A stretch of 64,000 nucleotides of DNA. Origin: Symbiodinium natans (lineage: Eukaryota; Sar; Dinophyceae; Suessiales; Symbiodiniaceae). Of this stretch, positions 20,933-30,406 are shown in pieces; within the stretch, counting starts at the first letter, position 1; the number at the start of each line of letters is the position of its first letter. The notes beneath the pieces were generated by a model, which made no database searches, was not told where the DNA came from, and saw only the letters and a program-made list of their open reading frames with translations. Both the position numbers and the translations under genes were made by a program. The stretch spans positions 62,001 through 126,000 of the forward strand of contig CAJNDS010002631.1 of assembly GCA_905221605.1 (NCBI GenBank), given 5' to 3'.

Positions 20933-20996
20933 AAAAGGTTGGAGGCACCGCGGCTGCGGCGACGGCTACTCCACGAGGCCACACAGCAGCCGTTGG
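20933..20996 (+). CDS. Exon candidate between a family D MITE and a TTTAGGG array
   Basis: ACCGCTGAG| opens KRLEAPRLRRRLLHEATQQP then LG, closed by CGTTGG|GTTTAGGG. The family D element 20813-20913 ends 19 bases before the acceptor. The frame is arginine-rich and of unknown function. Confidence 0.35.
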
Positions 20997-21033
20997 GTTT
21001 AGGGTTTAGGGCTTAGGGTTTAGGGTTTAGGGT
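20997..21033 (+). repeat. TTTAGGG array, 5 units
   Basis: It starts at the donor of the exon candidate 20933-20996; one unit is TTAGGGC. Confidence 0.9.
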
Positions 21034-21585
21034 TGTGTTTTTTGTTTCGGAGGCGTTTTGTGGTGTAGAGGTTTACGATTGCAGGTTCACGGGTCCATGT
21101 TCAGTTCGCTTCGCTTTCCGGACAAGCGAGAGACTGTGCTTGCCAGCTCATGTGCGCACTGGTCACAGCAGGTCACGCGCTTGCGATTTGTGAAGATTTG
21201 GATTCCTTGCATTCCCTGCCTCAGTTTGCAGGCCATGCGGCTTAGCCCGGATGGCTTTGCTTGCATCCAGGCTTGAAAGATTAGAGCCGGCCAGGCGCCC
21301 CTAGACATTCCCAACTCCAATGAAAAGGTCCAGAGTTCGGAGAGCCCGTGGAAGCTTTCTAAACGCTCCCAGAAACCCCAGATTAGACACAAACTCCTGG
21401 AACCCTATACCGTAAGAAGACCAAAATGTCCCCAACTCCCAACACCGACCCCAGTATAAGCCGGCCTCCTCGAGCCATGCCATATCCCGAGATCGAAGGG
21501 TGTTGAGGCTTTGGAGGACGCTGGGGCTTAGTTGATATTCAGGACTCCAAGCTGAGGGATTCATGTCCGAAGAAGCCAGCCAAGC

Positions 21586-21718
21586 CCCTAAACCCTAAAC
21601 CCTAAACCCTAAACCCTAAACCCTAAACCCTAAACCCTAAACCCTAAACCCTAAACCCTAAACCCTAAACCCTAAACCCTAAACCCTAAACCCTAAACCC
21701 TAAACCCTAACCCTAAAC
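21586..21718 (-). repeat. CCCTAAA array, about 18 units
   Basis: The longest perfect run in the window; the last unit is CCCTAACCCTAAACTC. It is the left half of a bracket with 21805. Confidence 0.95.
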
Positions 21719-21724
21719 TCGCAG

Positions 21725-21804
21725 CCCATCACAAGGCACCTTTGGTGGCACCGACACCATGCTGTGGCTTGGAGCTTCACCAGCCAGCTGGCGGCAGCTT
21801 CCAG
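21725..21804 (+). CDS. Exon candidate inside the largest CCCTAAA/TTTAGGG bracket
   Basis: An array of about eighteen CCCTAAA units runs to 21718 and is followed by CTCGCAG|. The segment ends CTTCCAG|GTTCAGGG, where TTTAGGG units begin. Two frames are open: one reads SQGTFGGTDTMLWLGASPAS and the other ITRHLWWHRHHAVAWSFTSQ. I cannot choose between them. The borders fit an 80-base exon. Confidence 0.35.
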
Positions 21805-21853
21805 GTTCAGGGTTTAGGGTTTAGGGTTCAGGGTTTAGGGTTTAGGGTTTAGG
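21805..21853 (+). repeat. TTTAGGG array with TTCAGGG variants
   Basis: About seven units; two are TTCAGGG. Confidence 0.9.
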
Positions 21854-22121
21854 ATTTGCCGTCGGAGGCTTTCATGGTCGAGCATGGGTATCAGGGCATC
21901 AGCGCAATAGCCGGAGAAGAAGCCTGAACCACGGATCCTTGTGGGTCTGTTAAACCTCGAAGTGCTCAAGCCCTCTCCATGAAACTCTGCCTGCAGCCTG
22001 CATTGCTTTGAAGCACCCAGCCCTCCTGATGTTGAAACCCCCAGTCACAACTGCATCCGAGGACAACACAGCCAGGATTGCGCCGAGGGCGTTCGGGCTT
22101 CTGGAATTCTCAGGGTTCAAG

Positions 22122-22285
22122 GGTTTAGGGTTTTTAGGGTTTTTAGGGTTTTTAGGGTTTTTAGGGTTTTTAGGGTTTTTAGGGTTTTTAGGGTTTTTGG
22201 GGGGTTTTGGGGGTTTTTTAGGGTTTTTAGGGTTTTGGGTTTTTTTAGGGTTTTGGGGTTTTTTGGGGTTAGGGTTTAGGGTTTT
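22122..22285 (+). repeat. TTTTTAGGG variant array (9-base unit)
   Basis: Eight or so TTTTTAGGG units at 22130-22198, then irregular TTTTGGGG/TTTTTTAGGG units and a return to TTTAGGG at 22268. The 9-base unit keeps one frame open (GFL repeats). Confidence 0.9.
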
Positions 22286-22398
22286 AGTTCTACCGTGACT
22301 GGCTGCGGATGAGTGCAGGCACGAAGAAACCCGGAAGATGCCCGAGAAGTTGGCACACTCACCCGGGCAGAGTCGAAAGCAAAAGGTTGGGTTCTTAT

Positions 22399-22466
22399 AA
22401 TCATTCTTCTTATTATTATTCTTCTTGTTTATTTATTATTCTTATCATCATTATTATCATTATAAA
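22399..22466 (+). repeat. (ATT)n-like tract
   Basis: Imperfect TTATTATTATTCTT and ATCATTATT units. It follows a possible exon at 22320-22387 (frame HEETRKMPEKLAHSPGQSRK). Confidence 0.75.
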
Positions 22467-23791
22467 GGGTGTGGGAGGACCTGCTTTGGGAAAGTTTGAA
22501 TTTGACATCAGAAATGGTTTGAGAAGCGGACCAGTTCGCTCGGGGGCAAAAGGCAGAACAAAAAGCGGCCTCGAAAAGCCGAAAGGTTTCTGCACCAGTT
22601 GCGCCAGGCTTTCCGGTGTGGTTGAAATTTCGGACCCGGTTTAGCAAGAAAGCATGTTGGAAGTTTTCGGTGCTTATTCTGTTTTTCAGGTTTGTTGGAA
22701 CTGTCCGGGATCATGGGAAGCTGGAAATGCCAGTCAAATCTACCTTAGCTTGTTATCAAATTGGATTCTGAGCTGCGTGGTTCTCAATAGTTTTCATGCC
22801 GCTACAACATAAGCATTTTTTGCCCCTGACAAGCCATTTGTGAAAATAACATAACGGAGTCTTAATCGCAAACCGAGAACACAAACAAATGCAAACAAGT
22901 ATGAACCCCTACTCCTATGGGTGCGTGGCCCAGAGGGTTGGCTGCCTTCCTGAAGGAAGGATGTCAGAGCGTACGCTCTCGCGACTTGCGTGCAAACAAT
23001 ATTCAACAATCACTTGTCCAACAAGATTGGTTTTCGCGTATCCTACGTCACTAGTCAGAATGCCACATGCAGTCCTTCCACGCACAGCTGCGCCGAACAC
23101 AGGTAGGTTCTTACGAGAGGAAGCTGCTAGACAAGGAATTGCTTTGCTGCAGGCTCTCAACTTCTTCGGCTTAGGATGTTGCGATTCTGGCTTTAAGTTT
23201 TAAATTGTTGAGCCATTTTGTTTAGCTTCGCGGGCCTGAACCCCCTGATGAGGATCCTTCCCTTCGGGCCCATGCTCGGTCGGCTGTGGGACGATGCCAG
23301 CAGAGTTCTGCTATGGAAGACGTCGCGTGGCCATCTTTAAGCGTTAGCTCCGGCCTAAGATCTCTGGACTGTAGGTCTAAACGTAAGTTTGGGGAGTGTC
23401 AGGCTGATACGGTTGAGAAGGATCTGGCCCGGATATGTTAATCTGTAGTGGCTGAAGCACCCTGAGGTTCAAGCGCGAAGGGCTTGAGGACTTTGGGGGC
23501 CGAAGCCTGCATGGCCTTCGTCCACGCATGCCCGATTCAGGACCTCTCTTGCCCCGCGGCTGCAGCCGTTTGCTCGTGGCCAGCCGGCGCAGGCGGGTTG
23601 GCGGGGATGTTCAAGGCGCCTCTATGTCGGCCTCAGGGTCGTGCTACAGCCTACAGACTGCCCCTCCACGCTGAGAACCCAAGAGTACTAAAAGCAAACT
23701 CTTCATCCCTTTCAGGCCCAACCGCACAGAAACTCCCACCCAAGCGCGCCTAAAGCCCAAAAACCCTTCATTTCAACACCTGCCCGAAGGC

Positions 23792-23848
23792 CTTAGAATA
23801 AGGACCCCAATACGGTACCCCAAATTTCCGGAGACCTCCCGAGAATCC
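23792..23848. mobile_element. Family D right-end fragment
   Basis: AAGGACCCCAATACGGTACC followed by CCAAATTTCCGGAGACCTCCC resembles the right end seen at 27500. No left end was recognised. Confidence 0.4.
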
Positions 23849-23926
23849 GGCTTGTCTTCGAATCTTGCAAGGCGTCGTCGTCATCTATTCGAGACTGCCC
23901 CTTGTTGCTCCTTGGCTTCACGTTTG

Positions 23927-24021
23927 GGGATTTCCGAAAATCCGGGTGCCCTTTTTGTGGGTTCCTATAATAAGGAGAATTTGGGGGTATATTAGGGGTA
24001 CCTATTTTGGGAAACCCCCCC
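23927..24021. mobile_element. MITE-like element, family D copy
   Basis: GGGGATTTCCGAAAATCCGGG on the left faces GGTACCTATTTTGGGAAACC CCCC on the right. The core CCTATAATAAGGAGAATTTG is AT-rich. The target duplication is unclear. Confidence 0.6.
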
Positions 24022-24235
24022 ACATCCTGCTCACCAATTTTAACCAGTCAATTCGCTTCAGCCTCCCCGCAGCGAGGGCCGTGACAATGCGAGTTAAGTT
24101 ATGAGGATCCCAGTCATCATAAACCCTGCCGTTAATCCCGAAGCTTCATGAGCTTTAGGCAGCACGACCCACGGCCGGCCCATGCTTTTTCCTTTACATC
24201 TTGAGAACGGCAGAATGAGCATGTTAAGACTTCAG

Positions 24236-24314
24236 TGGCCAGAGGATCCTGAGCCTCGGCCGCTGCACCCTCTTGACTTTGCAAGCGCTTGGTTCCGGGA
24301 CAATTTGAGCACAG
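24236..24314 (+). CDS. Exon candidate WPEDPEPRPLHPLDFASAWF...
   Basis: GTTAAGACTTCAG| and GCACAG|GTGCAC enclose an open 79-base segment reading WPEDPEPRPLHPLDFASAWF then RDNLST. Acceptor and donor are both good, and the composition is convincingly protein-like. The preceding region holds family D element remnants. The product is unknown. Confidence 0.4.
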
Positions 24315-24542
24315 GTGCACACTAAAAAACCCAATACCCCCAAGCACAACTGTAAAGTCTAAAAAGGTTCGGAAGACCCCTACCCCACCCTTTCTGCTAA
24401 GCTACAAGCCCTCAAGCCGTAGTGGCCACAGCGTCGGCATTAGCAAGAGAAGCCTGAGTGTGTTGAAGTCATCGGTTGTCCGCTGGTTTACACCACAAGA
24501 CCTAAGCGAAGGTCCCAAAAGTATTGGGCAAGTGGCCTTGTA

Positions 24543-24800
24543 GTGCTTGCGCGCGCACATCCGCGCAACAAGCGCATGCAGCCAGTGCACTGGTACAAGC
24601 TACTGCTGCATATCCCTTTCCAGCACACGGTCTTGAGGACTGCCAAGCGTGAAGAGTTCTTGCCCAAGCCATTTTGGACATTCAATCGGAAAGTGAAAGC
24701 TCAACAGGGCAACAGTGCTAGATCTAATATGAGATTGGCTCTGCTGGCTCCTGCTTTACTGCTCGGGGTTTATCGTTTGGGTTTGGGTTTGTGTGTCTAG
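24543..24800 (+). CDS. Open frame with basic and aromatic segments, 85 codons
   Basis: The frame opens at TTG and reads RMQPVHWYKLLLHIPFQHTV, then LRTAKREEFLPKPFWTFNRK. It ends in a hydrophobic tail (MRLALLAPALLLGVYRLGL) and TAG. It may be a 3' exon. It overlaps no other candidate but has no clear acceptor. Confidence 0.3.
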   Translation: MLARAHPRNKRMQPVHWYKLLLHIPFQHTVLRTAKREEFLPKPFWTFNRKVKAQQGNSARSNMRLALLAPALLLGVYRLGLGLCV

Positions 24801-24863
24801 GCTTGGGCTTCGGGTTTTGGGCTTCCACCGTTCGGCACTTTGTGTGTGGATTGGGATTCTTAG

Positions 24864-25042
24864 CTCAAGGGTTGCGGGGCAATTGTTTTAAACATCCTCA
24901 ACAGAGAGGGATGTGGGCAATCCAAACCAATCTTCCCAGCCAGGATCGGTCCGCTGGCCGTCATCCTGGCATTTCTGCGCAGCGCTGCCGCCAAGGTCAA
25001 AGCGTCCTGGACCCTTGGAACTCATGGAGAAAAAAAAGGGCA
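24864..25042 (+). CDS. 60-codon exon candidate with a hydrophobic segment
   Basis: The frame opens after TTGGGATTCTTAG|. It runs without a stop through LKGCGAIVLNILNREGCGQS, PIFPARIGPLAVILAFLRSA and AKVKASWTLGTHGEKKGQ, reaching GGGCA|GTTTAGGG. The middle part could span a membrane. It has no ATG, as expected for an internal exon, and is one of the longer exon-like frames here. The donor again uses telomere-type sequence; the following repeats degrade to GGGTGTT units. Confidence 0.4.
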
Positions 25043-25526
25043 GTTTAGGGTGTTGGGGTTTCCGGGGGTTCAGGGGTGGGTGTTGGGGTTTTGGGGCGTT
25101 GGGGTGTTAGGGTGTATTAGGGTGTTAGGGTGTTAGGGGTGTTAGGTTTCAGGGCTCCTGTTGACTCAGAAGCCTGGACTCCTGGACTGTCGTGAACCCA
25201 CGCCCTAGATCAACTCCGAAGGAATCTTTGCGTGCATGGACTTCGCGACGAGCTACTGGGTCTGGATGCCGAGTCCGTCATACCAGGGGAGGCACATGGG
25301 AGAAGAGTCAGGGGAGTGCGGGGTTTTGCAAGGGCTTTTGACTCTTCAGCGTTCCGGGTTGAGAGTGTTTAGGGGCAGGGCCCTGGGACTCGGGGTGCAG
25401 GGCAGTGCAGGGTGTGCGGGCGGCGTTCAGAATTTTGGCGACTTCAAGGTTTGAGTTTGGGACCTTGCTCAGGAATCCTCACCCCTAAACCTGGTGCGGC
25501 CTTAAACCTTCCCAAAATCCCCTCAG

Positions 25527-25617
25527 ATCCCCTCATGCGCACCTTGGGTCGAGGAAGAGATGGCTTTGGCCCTGTCTGCTGCGGTCGAAGCCTCCGGGAC
25601 CTTCACCCCGATCCAAG
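25527..25617 (+). CDS. Exon candidate IPSCAPWVEEEMALALSAAV...
   Basis: CAAAATCCCCTCAG| and GATCCAAG|GTGCGG enclose an open 91-base segment reading IPSCAPWVEEEMALALSAAV then EASGTFTPIQ. Both splice sites are strong and the peptide is well mixed. The product is unknown. Other frames in this stretch are longer but poorer in composition. Confidence 0.4.
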
Positions 25618-25903
25618 GTGCGGGGGGAGCTTGCAGAGTTGGCAGGAAAGTTGGCAGAGTTGCCGGGGGTGTCCCGATGAGGGTGTCCCGATGGTGTCCG
25701 TTGTTGAGATGTGTCCTTTGTTGGTGATTAGGGCCTGATTAGGGGTTTCAAGCTTGAGGCGGTGCTGCCTAGTTCGACTTGACTTGCCCGGAGCAGTAGA
25801 TGCTTTTGGATCATGGAGATGAGGTGTGTGAGGCGTCTTGGGGTGCAAGCTCAGTGTTCAACTTGTGAATTTGGGGAGCTCTAGTGTTTACTAGAGAGTT
25901 GAC

Positions 25904-26161
25904 ATGGAGCAAGAATGTTTATGTTGCACAGCTGCCTTGAATCAGTTGCTCATAACAGCGTTCCAGACCGGATGCCGCGCATGTGACCACAGACATGTAC
26001 TGTACATGCCGACCATCCTCGCGAGTGGGATCTCGAAATGGTTCCAAGAATGTCTCTTTGAATCCCAGTATCTACCTGATAACTCTTGGTTCCGTTTAAA
26101 GTTGTTCTTGTGCGGTGTAGGCAGTGCCAACAAAAGGATGGCCGCCAAGGATGATACTTAG
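25904..26161 (+). CDS. Small cysteine-containing ORF, 85 codons, ATG start
   Basis: ATG 25904 to TAG 26159-26161. The sequence includes MEQECLCCTAALNQLLITAF, CRACDHRH and ISKWFQECLFESQYLPDNSW. The cysteine pairs might bind metal but match no motif I know. The stop sits immediately before a TTTAGGG array. Chance ORFs of this size are common, so this is tentative. Confidence 0.3.
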   Translation: MEQECLCCTAALNQLLITAFQTGCRACDHRHVLYMPTILASGISKWFQECLFESQYLPDNSWFRLKLFLCGVGSANKRMAAKDDT

Positions 26162-26197
26162 GATTTAGGGTTTAGGGTTTAGGGTTTAGGGTTTATG
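26162..26197 (+). repeat. TTTAGGG array, 5 units
   Basis: It directly follows the TAG of the small ORF ending at 26161. Confidence 0.9.
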
Positions 26198-26221
26198 CTT
26201 TAGCGTCTGTAGGATATTCAG

Positions 26222-26466
26222 GCGATGGCAACTTGGCGTGTGCCGAAGTTGGTCGCTGGGGTACATTTACACCGAAAGCTCAGGCATTCCCTCAGAAGGA
26301 CCGACAGTCTAACTGGTTCGTGTATGCAGGGATGTTTCAAAGCAATATGGTCGCTCCATGGAGCTCTTTCCGAACCTGTCCGGCGTTTTCATGCTTTCCG
26401 AACGCACCTAGATCTCGTGGCACTATATGCAAGATCCCCACACACACACACCCTGCAAGCCCATAG
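26222..26466 (+). CDS. Exon candidate after a TTTAGGG array (possible donor at 26316)
   Basis: TAGGATATTCAG| opens GDGNLACAEVGRWGTFTPKA, then QAFPQKDRQSNWFVYAGMFQ, and stays open to TAG at 26464-26466. A donor at AACTG|GTTCGT (26316) would end the exon earlier, at 26315. The TTTAGGG array at 26162-26195 would be at the 3' part of the preceding intron. The first half is convincingly protein-like; no family was recognised. Confidence 0.4.
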
Positions 26467-26937
26467 CCTTAGGGTTCTGAACGCGAATCCTTCCCTGTCC
26501 AACGACTCAGGTTCGATTCCTCCTCGGCGCTGTTCATCGCAGGACCCAGCTGCTCACTGAACTTCATCATTCCTCCAAACTAAGCACTGAGTATCCCTGC
26601 AACCTCAAGTTTATGCTGCATACAGCTTGAGTCTCAGACAGTCGGAATTGGCAGAAGACCTGACACGTGAAGCAGTGCCCTGTCCCTCTCAACTGCCTCT
26701 GCCACCCGACCCGGAACTGCAAGTTTGCCACGCAAGCCCGGCACAATCCTATATCCTAGCTGTCGAAAACATTCTTTCAGCTTCTTAGTGAGCCATGCTT
26801 CTGCTTCTCAATCGGAGGACGGATGGCGGAGAGCTTGGTCGTGGTCTGCGGCGCATAAGGCATCTTCGGAGCGTGAGCAGTGTGGGGTTTGGAGTTCTTT
26901 GCTCTGGGTTGCCAGATGAGACGGAGCAGCTAGTCGC

Positions 26938-27195
26938 ATGCTGGTTAACGTCGGGATTTGTATTTCATGTTGCTTGTATGGAACTTCCGCTGATTGGGAG
27001 GATTGCTTTGGGTCTTTGGGTCAAAGGTTGGCCTCCAAAGTATGCAACGCGGATGCTCACATCGCCAGAAATGCTGCTCATGTCATGGCTACGGGGCGTG
27101 AAGCGTTTCAGGATTCAGGACTTGCGGTTCGGGCGCGGTCTATCATAGAGCCGACTACCGATGTAGACCCGAACCCAGCTGTGAGGCCAAGGTGA
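26938..27195 (+). CDS. Terminal-exon-like ORF, 85 codons, ATG start
   Basis: ATG 26938 to TGA 27193-27195. The later part (ADAHIARNAAHVMATGREAF, then SGLAVRARSIIEPTTDVDPN, PAVRPR) looks coding. An internal acceptor GCCTCCAAAG near 27040 could mark the true exon start. It overlaps, in another frame, the candidate at 27119-27401; at most one is likely right over the shared part. Confidence 0.35.
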   Translation: MLVNVGICISCCLYGTSADWEDCFGSLGQRLASKVCNADAHIARNAAHVMATGREAFQDSGLAVRARSIIEPTTDVDPNPAVRPR

Positions 27196-27401
27196 TACAG
27201 CGGGAGGTGGCGGCCACTGAACACATTGGCTGCTGTTTCACCATCGAGCGATCTGAGAAGCAAGGGTCCGGCAAAAGCGTTCAGCAGCCTTCCCTCATGA
27301 ACCAGTCCCTGGTGTTTTACAAGTACCCTGAGATACTCTTTCCTTTGGGCTACTGGTACATATGGGTCATGAACATCTGTGTACATGAAGACGAGTCCTG
27401 A
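27119..27401 (+). CDS. Terminal-exon candidate, aromatic-rich C-terminus
   Basis: After GGATTCAG| the frame is open for about 93 codons to TGA 27399-27401. It contains VIQREVAATEHIGCCFTIER, SLVFYKYPEILFPLGYWYIW and ends VMNICVHEDES. The late segment is strongly hydrophobic and aromatic, like a membrane-associated tail. The ORF reported from GTG 27192 is the second half of the same frame. The product is unknown. Confidence 0.4.
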
Positions 27402-27462
27402 AACCCACAGCAAGGCTTCAGCTTGAAGTCTTCATTCCGCACTTACTGTTCAGGTCCTAAGA

Positions 27463-27532
27463 TAGTCCCTTAAATCGCAGGACAAACTTAATGAGGACCC
27501 CAATAAGGTACCCCGAATATCGCAAACCCCCA
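27463..27532. mobile_element. Family D element, partial
   Basis: AATGAGGACCCCAATAAGGT ACCCCGAATATCGCAAACCCCC matches the right half of family D. The left half (around GTCCCTTAAATCGCAGGAC) is degenerate. It lies next to a degenerate CCCTAAA array. Confidence 0.45.
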
Positions 27533-27540
27533 AATACACA

Positions 27541-27618
27541 CCCTACACCCAAACGCTAAACCCTAAACCCTGAACCCTAGACCCTAAACCCTAAACCCTA
27601 AACCCTACACCCTAAACT
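27541..27618 (-). repeat. Degenerate CCCTAAA array
   Basis: CCCTAAA with CCCTACA, CCCTGAA and CCCTAGA variants. It is the left half of a bracket with 27714. Confidence 0.85.
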
Positions 27619-27645
27619 CCTCGGCTCATGCTCGGCTTCGGACAG

Positions 27646-27713
27646 GAGCCCCTGCCTTGCACGGAGGCACCCTCTTGTGCTGCTCTGGACACTTTGGGCG
27701 TCACTTTTGTGGG
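27646..27713 (+). CDS. Exon candidate inside a CCCTAAA/TTTAGGG bracket
   Basis: CTTCGGACAG| opens EPLPCTEAPSCAALDTLGVT then FV, and the segment ends TTGTGG|GGTTTAGGG. The left degenerate CCCTAAA array ends at 27618. One clean frame runs the whole way. The product is unknown. Confidence 0.35.
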
Positions 27714-27793
27714 GTTTAGGGTTTAGGGTTTAGGGTTTAGGGTTTAGGGTTTAGGGTTCAGGGCTTAGGGTTTAGGGTTTAGGGTTAGGGGTT
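27714..27793 (+). repeat. TTTAGGG array, about 11 units
   Basis: It includes TTCAGGG and CTTAGGG variants and begins at the donor of the exon candidate 27646-27713. Confidence 0.9.
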
Positions 27794-27902
27794 TTGGGGG
27801 GACGAGGCTGAGTGAGGTTTCTGGGCAGGGCTGCGCATTTCTCATGGTTCGCCTATGATATTCACTCAGGGTATCCTGTGCCTTAGTTTGACATGCGTTA
27901 AG

Positions 27903-27998
27903 TTTAGGGTTTAGGGTTTAGGGTTTAGGGTTTAGGGTTTAGGGTTTAGGGTTTAGGGTTTAGGGTTTAGGGTTTAGGGTTTAGGGTTTAGGGTTTAG
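27903..27998 (+). repeat. TTTAGGG array, about 14 units
   Basis: A perfect run, ending TTTAGCCG just before the acceptor at 28011. Confidence 0.95.
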
Positions 27999-28011
27999 CC
28001 GAAACCCTCAG

Positions 28012-28067
28012 CCGCCCTCGAACACCTCAACGCCCTGCCACTGGGCAGTGCCGCCAAGTCACACTGA
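28012..28067 (+). CDS. Short terminal-exon candidate after a TTTAGGG array
   Basis: GAAACCCTCAG| is followed by ALEHLNALPLGSAAKSH and TGA 28065-28067. The fourteen-unit array (27903-27997) ends just before the acceptor, so it would fill the 3' part of the last intron. A competing frame (PPSNTSTPCHWAVPPSH...) stays open past this point. Confidence 0.3.
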
Positions 28068-28079
28068 TGCTACACAAGG

Positions 28080-28454
28080 TTGCTGTTGGCCTACAGCTTC
28101 GGAAATTCGAAGTTGCTTGATGTTTGGCTTAGGGAGGTGCTGGGCGTGAATGCTGGGATTTCGAGCGGCTGCCTGTTGATTCGAAAGCTTCTCATGCTTC
28201 CGGCTCGACCCAGCGTTTCGGGGCATTCGTTCGAGGTCCAACCAAGATTCAAAAACACTGGGGCAACTTCCTTCGGCGTGATCAGCAACATGCAAGGATG
28301 TCGTTTGAGATTTGAGGCTGTGTTGAACTGGCTTAGCCGTCTATCGTCGGACGACCTCTTTACGCTTGCATCTACTTGCGGCGAATGCCCGACCTCCTCC
28401 AGCACGAGCTGGCTAAGACACACCGCAACTTCACTTCAAGGAGCTGAGTCCTGA
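28080..28454 (+). CDS. Open frame of 124 codons, unrecognised
   Basis: The frame opens at TTG and includes YSFGNSKLLDVWLREVLGVN, then GCLLIRKLLMLPARPSVSGH, ending LQGAES before TGA 28452-28454. It is hydrophobic and charged in a protein-like way. It has no ATG start, no recognised domain, and is within chance length. Another frame near 28370 (MPDLLQHELAKTHRNF) also looks plausible. Confidence 0.25.
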   Translation: MLLAYSFGNSKLLDVWLREVLGVNAGISSGCLLIRKLLMLPARPSVSGHSFEVQPRFKNTGATSFGVISNMQGCRLRFEAVLNWLSRLSSDDLFTLASTCGECPTSSSTSWLRHTATSLQGAES

Positions 28455-28824
28455 GCCCTCAACGTAACACCCTCGAACCCTCTCAGCCCAACTCCAAGAC
28501 CCAAAAAAGCCCCAAAAACCATCCAAATTCCTGAGGCCCCGAAGAAATCTTCAGACGCAGACCGTCAGAACGCTACCGAATTATGCCTCTGCGACTCCTC
28601 TTTACATGCGCACCACGTCAAAGCCTGCGAGAGCCCCAATCCTTGTGGGATTCGGGCACATGAAGCCTAAAGAAACATGCACCTGAAGCTGGTCATCTTT
28701 TGACACCACATAGAGAGCCATGACTCGCTGGAGAGTGCTTTTGGTTCTGGCATTGGGGCGGAGCGACTGCCCTGGGAATGACAAGGCGCGCGCCGAGCTT
28801 TCTGTTCCCTTGGGGGGAGGACCT

Positions 28825-28857
28825 AAACCCTAAACCCTAAACCCTAAACCCTAAACC
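28825..28857 (-). repeat. CCCTAAA array, about 5 units
   Basis: Followed by CCGTGGGGGGGAGG. Confidence 0.9.
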
Positions 28858-29607
28858 GTGGGGGGGAGGAGGGGGAAGGAGGGGCGGTTTGGGTCTTCCG
28901 GGGCTTGTCTTGGGTTAAGGTTCAATCTGCGCTGTGATGACTTCCATAAATCCCGACGCAAGGCCTGCTAGCTCTGGACTGCCTGGTGACCTGAACGGCT
29001 GCAGCTCATGGGCCGAGCCTCCCCTTTACCTTCCCTTTCTGAGGTTGAGGGGTTGAGGGCGCTAAGCAGCATGATCAATCTTACCAAGACACACCGGGCC
29101 CCCCCCTGAAAGGAGATCTGTTTTTGTTTCTCCATGTCTTCTCAGTTTATTGTTGACGCAGGCCGACTTCGAGGCTTGCCAGACGGACATCTTCTTGGGC
29201 GGCCGGCGCCCTAGGGACGCTTCGGGAGAAGCAAGGGATCTGGGGTTGATGCGTCGAGGCTTTCGATCTGCTGGCACTTTCAGGCTCATCTCACACAAGG
29301 AGACTTGATCCAGTTCGGGGCACCTGTTCAATCCTCAAGGGCATCAACAAGACACATGGGGCACCCTTCCGTAGGGGCTTGTTCTAGTCGTAGAGCCCGA
29401 GAACACTCACACTGAAAGGAAGCATGCTGAATCTTGCTGTGATCTTCAGGGCGTGAAGCAGTGCATGGGCTCAGCACTCGCGATCCTGGACTCTTGAAAA
29501 GTGCAGCCAACGCCCTCCAAGAACGACCAATACCCTTAGAGCCTTCGAATCCTGGAGAGCAGCACTTGCCTCAGGGCGTTGGAGGTCCAAGGGCTTGGGT
29601 TCTGTAC

Positions 29608-29618
29608 AGTATTATTAG

Positions 29619-29649
<31 letters not shown>

Positions 29650-29667
29650 GTTGTTGTTATTATTGTT
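29608..29667 (+). repeat. (ATT)n microsatellite
   Basis: TATTATTAGTATTATTATTA-type run ending TTGTTGTTGTTATTATTG; hydrophobic frames across it are artefacts. A (GTC)n-like stretch follows at 29850-29920. Confidence 0.85.
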
Positions 29668-30279
29668 TCCTTGGGTCATAGTGTTGGAGCACGCTTCCGC
29701 GGCAGGGGTTGCCATTCGAGAGTCTCAGGCTCCATCCGTGACGAGACGCCCCAGACAGTAGCGCCCTCGCCACTTGTCGTCATTTGGTAAGAGAGTGTCG
29801 GCTAGTATGCTGCTGTGTGCGGCTGTGGTGTTGGTCTTGGTGCTGTTGTGGTTGGTTTGTCGTCATCGTCGTCGTAGTGTCTTCGTCATCACGGTCGAAG
29901 TCGTCGTTGTATTCGTCGGAGAGTAGCAGCAGCCGTGGGATAGGAGTAGTGGGAGTGGGAGGAGTGGGATTGGGCCTGCTAGGCCCCCTTTTCCACCCCC
30001 ATTTTGTTCTCAGCCTTCGAGCGCTCCATCTCCAATAATCAGAAATAGACGAGGTGGAAAGACTAAGTGATCATGCTACATAAGCTCTACGACACTATGC
30101 ATGTTGACAGGCCTTGAATCCTACAACTCTATTGAGACCTTTCAAAGAAACCTAAACCCTAAACCCTTTACCCTAAAAAAACTCCCCTGTAAGACAACCC
30201 AATCTTTCCCTCGAACCCCAGGCCGTGCGAGAATAGCCCAAGCCTCGTCACAACCCAGAGCCATAGGGCCAGACTGTAG

Positions 30280-30325
30280 GGTTTGGGGTTTAGGGTTTGG
30301 GGTTTAGGGTTTGGGGTTCAGGGCG
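30280..30325 (+). repeat. Alternating TTTGGGG/TTTAGGG array
   Basis: Units alternate TTTGGGG and TTTAGGG, a two-unit higher-order pattern. Confidence 0.85.
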
Positions 30326-30339
30326 CTATAACAAGTCAG

Positions 30340-30406
30340 GCAGCAGCCAGGGCGTGCATCAGCAGCCTGCATGGCTGCTGTGCGGCACAGAGGTTGCAGC
30401 CTTGAG
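30340..30406 (+). CDS. Exon candidate ending at GTTCAGGG
   Basis: AACAAGTCAG| opens SSQGVHQQPAWLLCGTEVAA then L, closed by TTGAG|GTTCAGGG, a telomere-like variant donor. A TTTAGGG/TTTGGGG array lies just upstream at 30280-30322. The product is unknown. Confidence 0.3.

Noticed and set aside
26490-26530. tRNA-like T-arm (GGTTCGATTCC)
   Set aside because: No matching acceptor stem or anticodon arm upstream; the same holds for GGTTCGAATC at 45646 and 10444.
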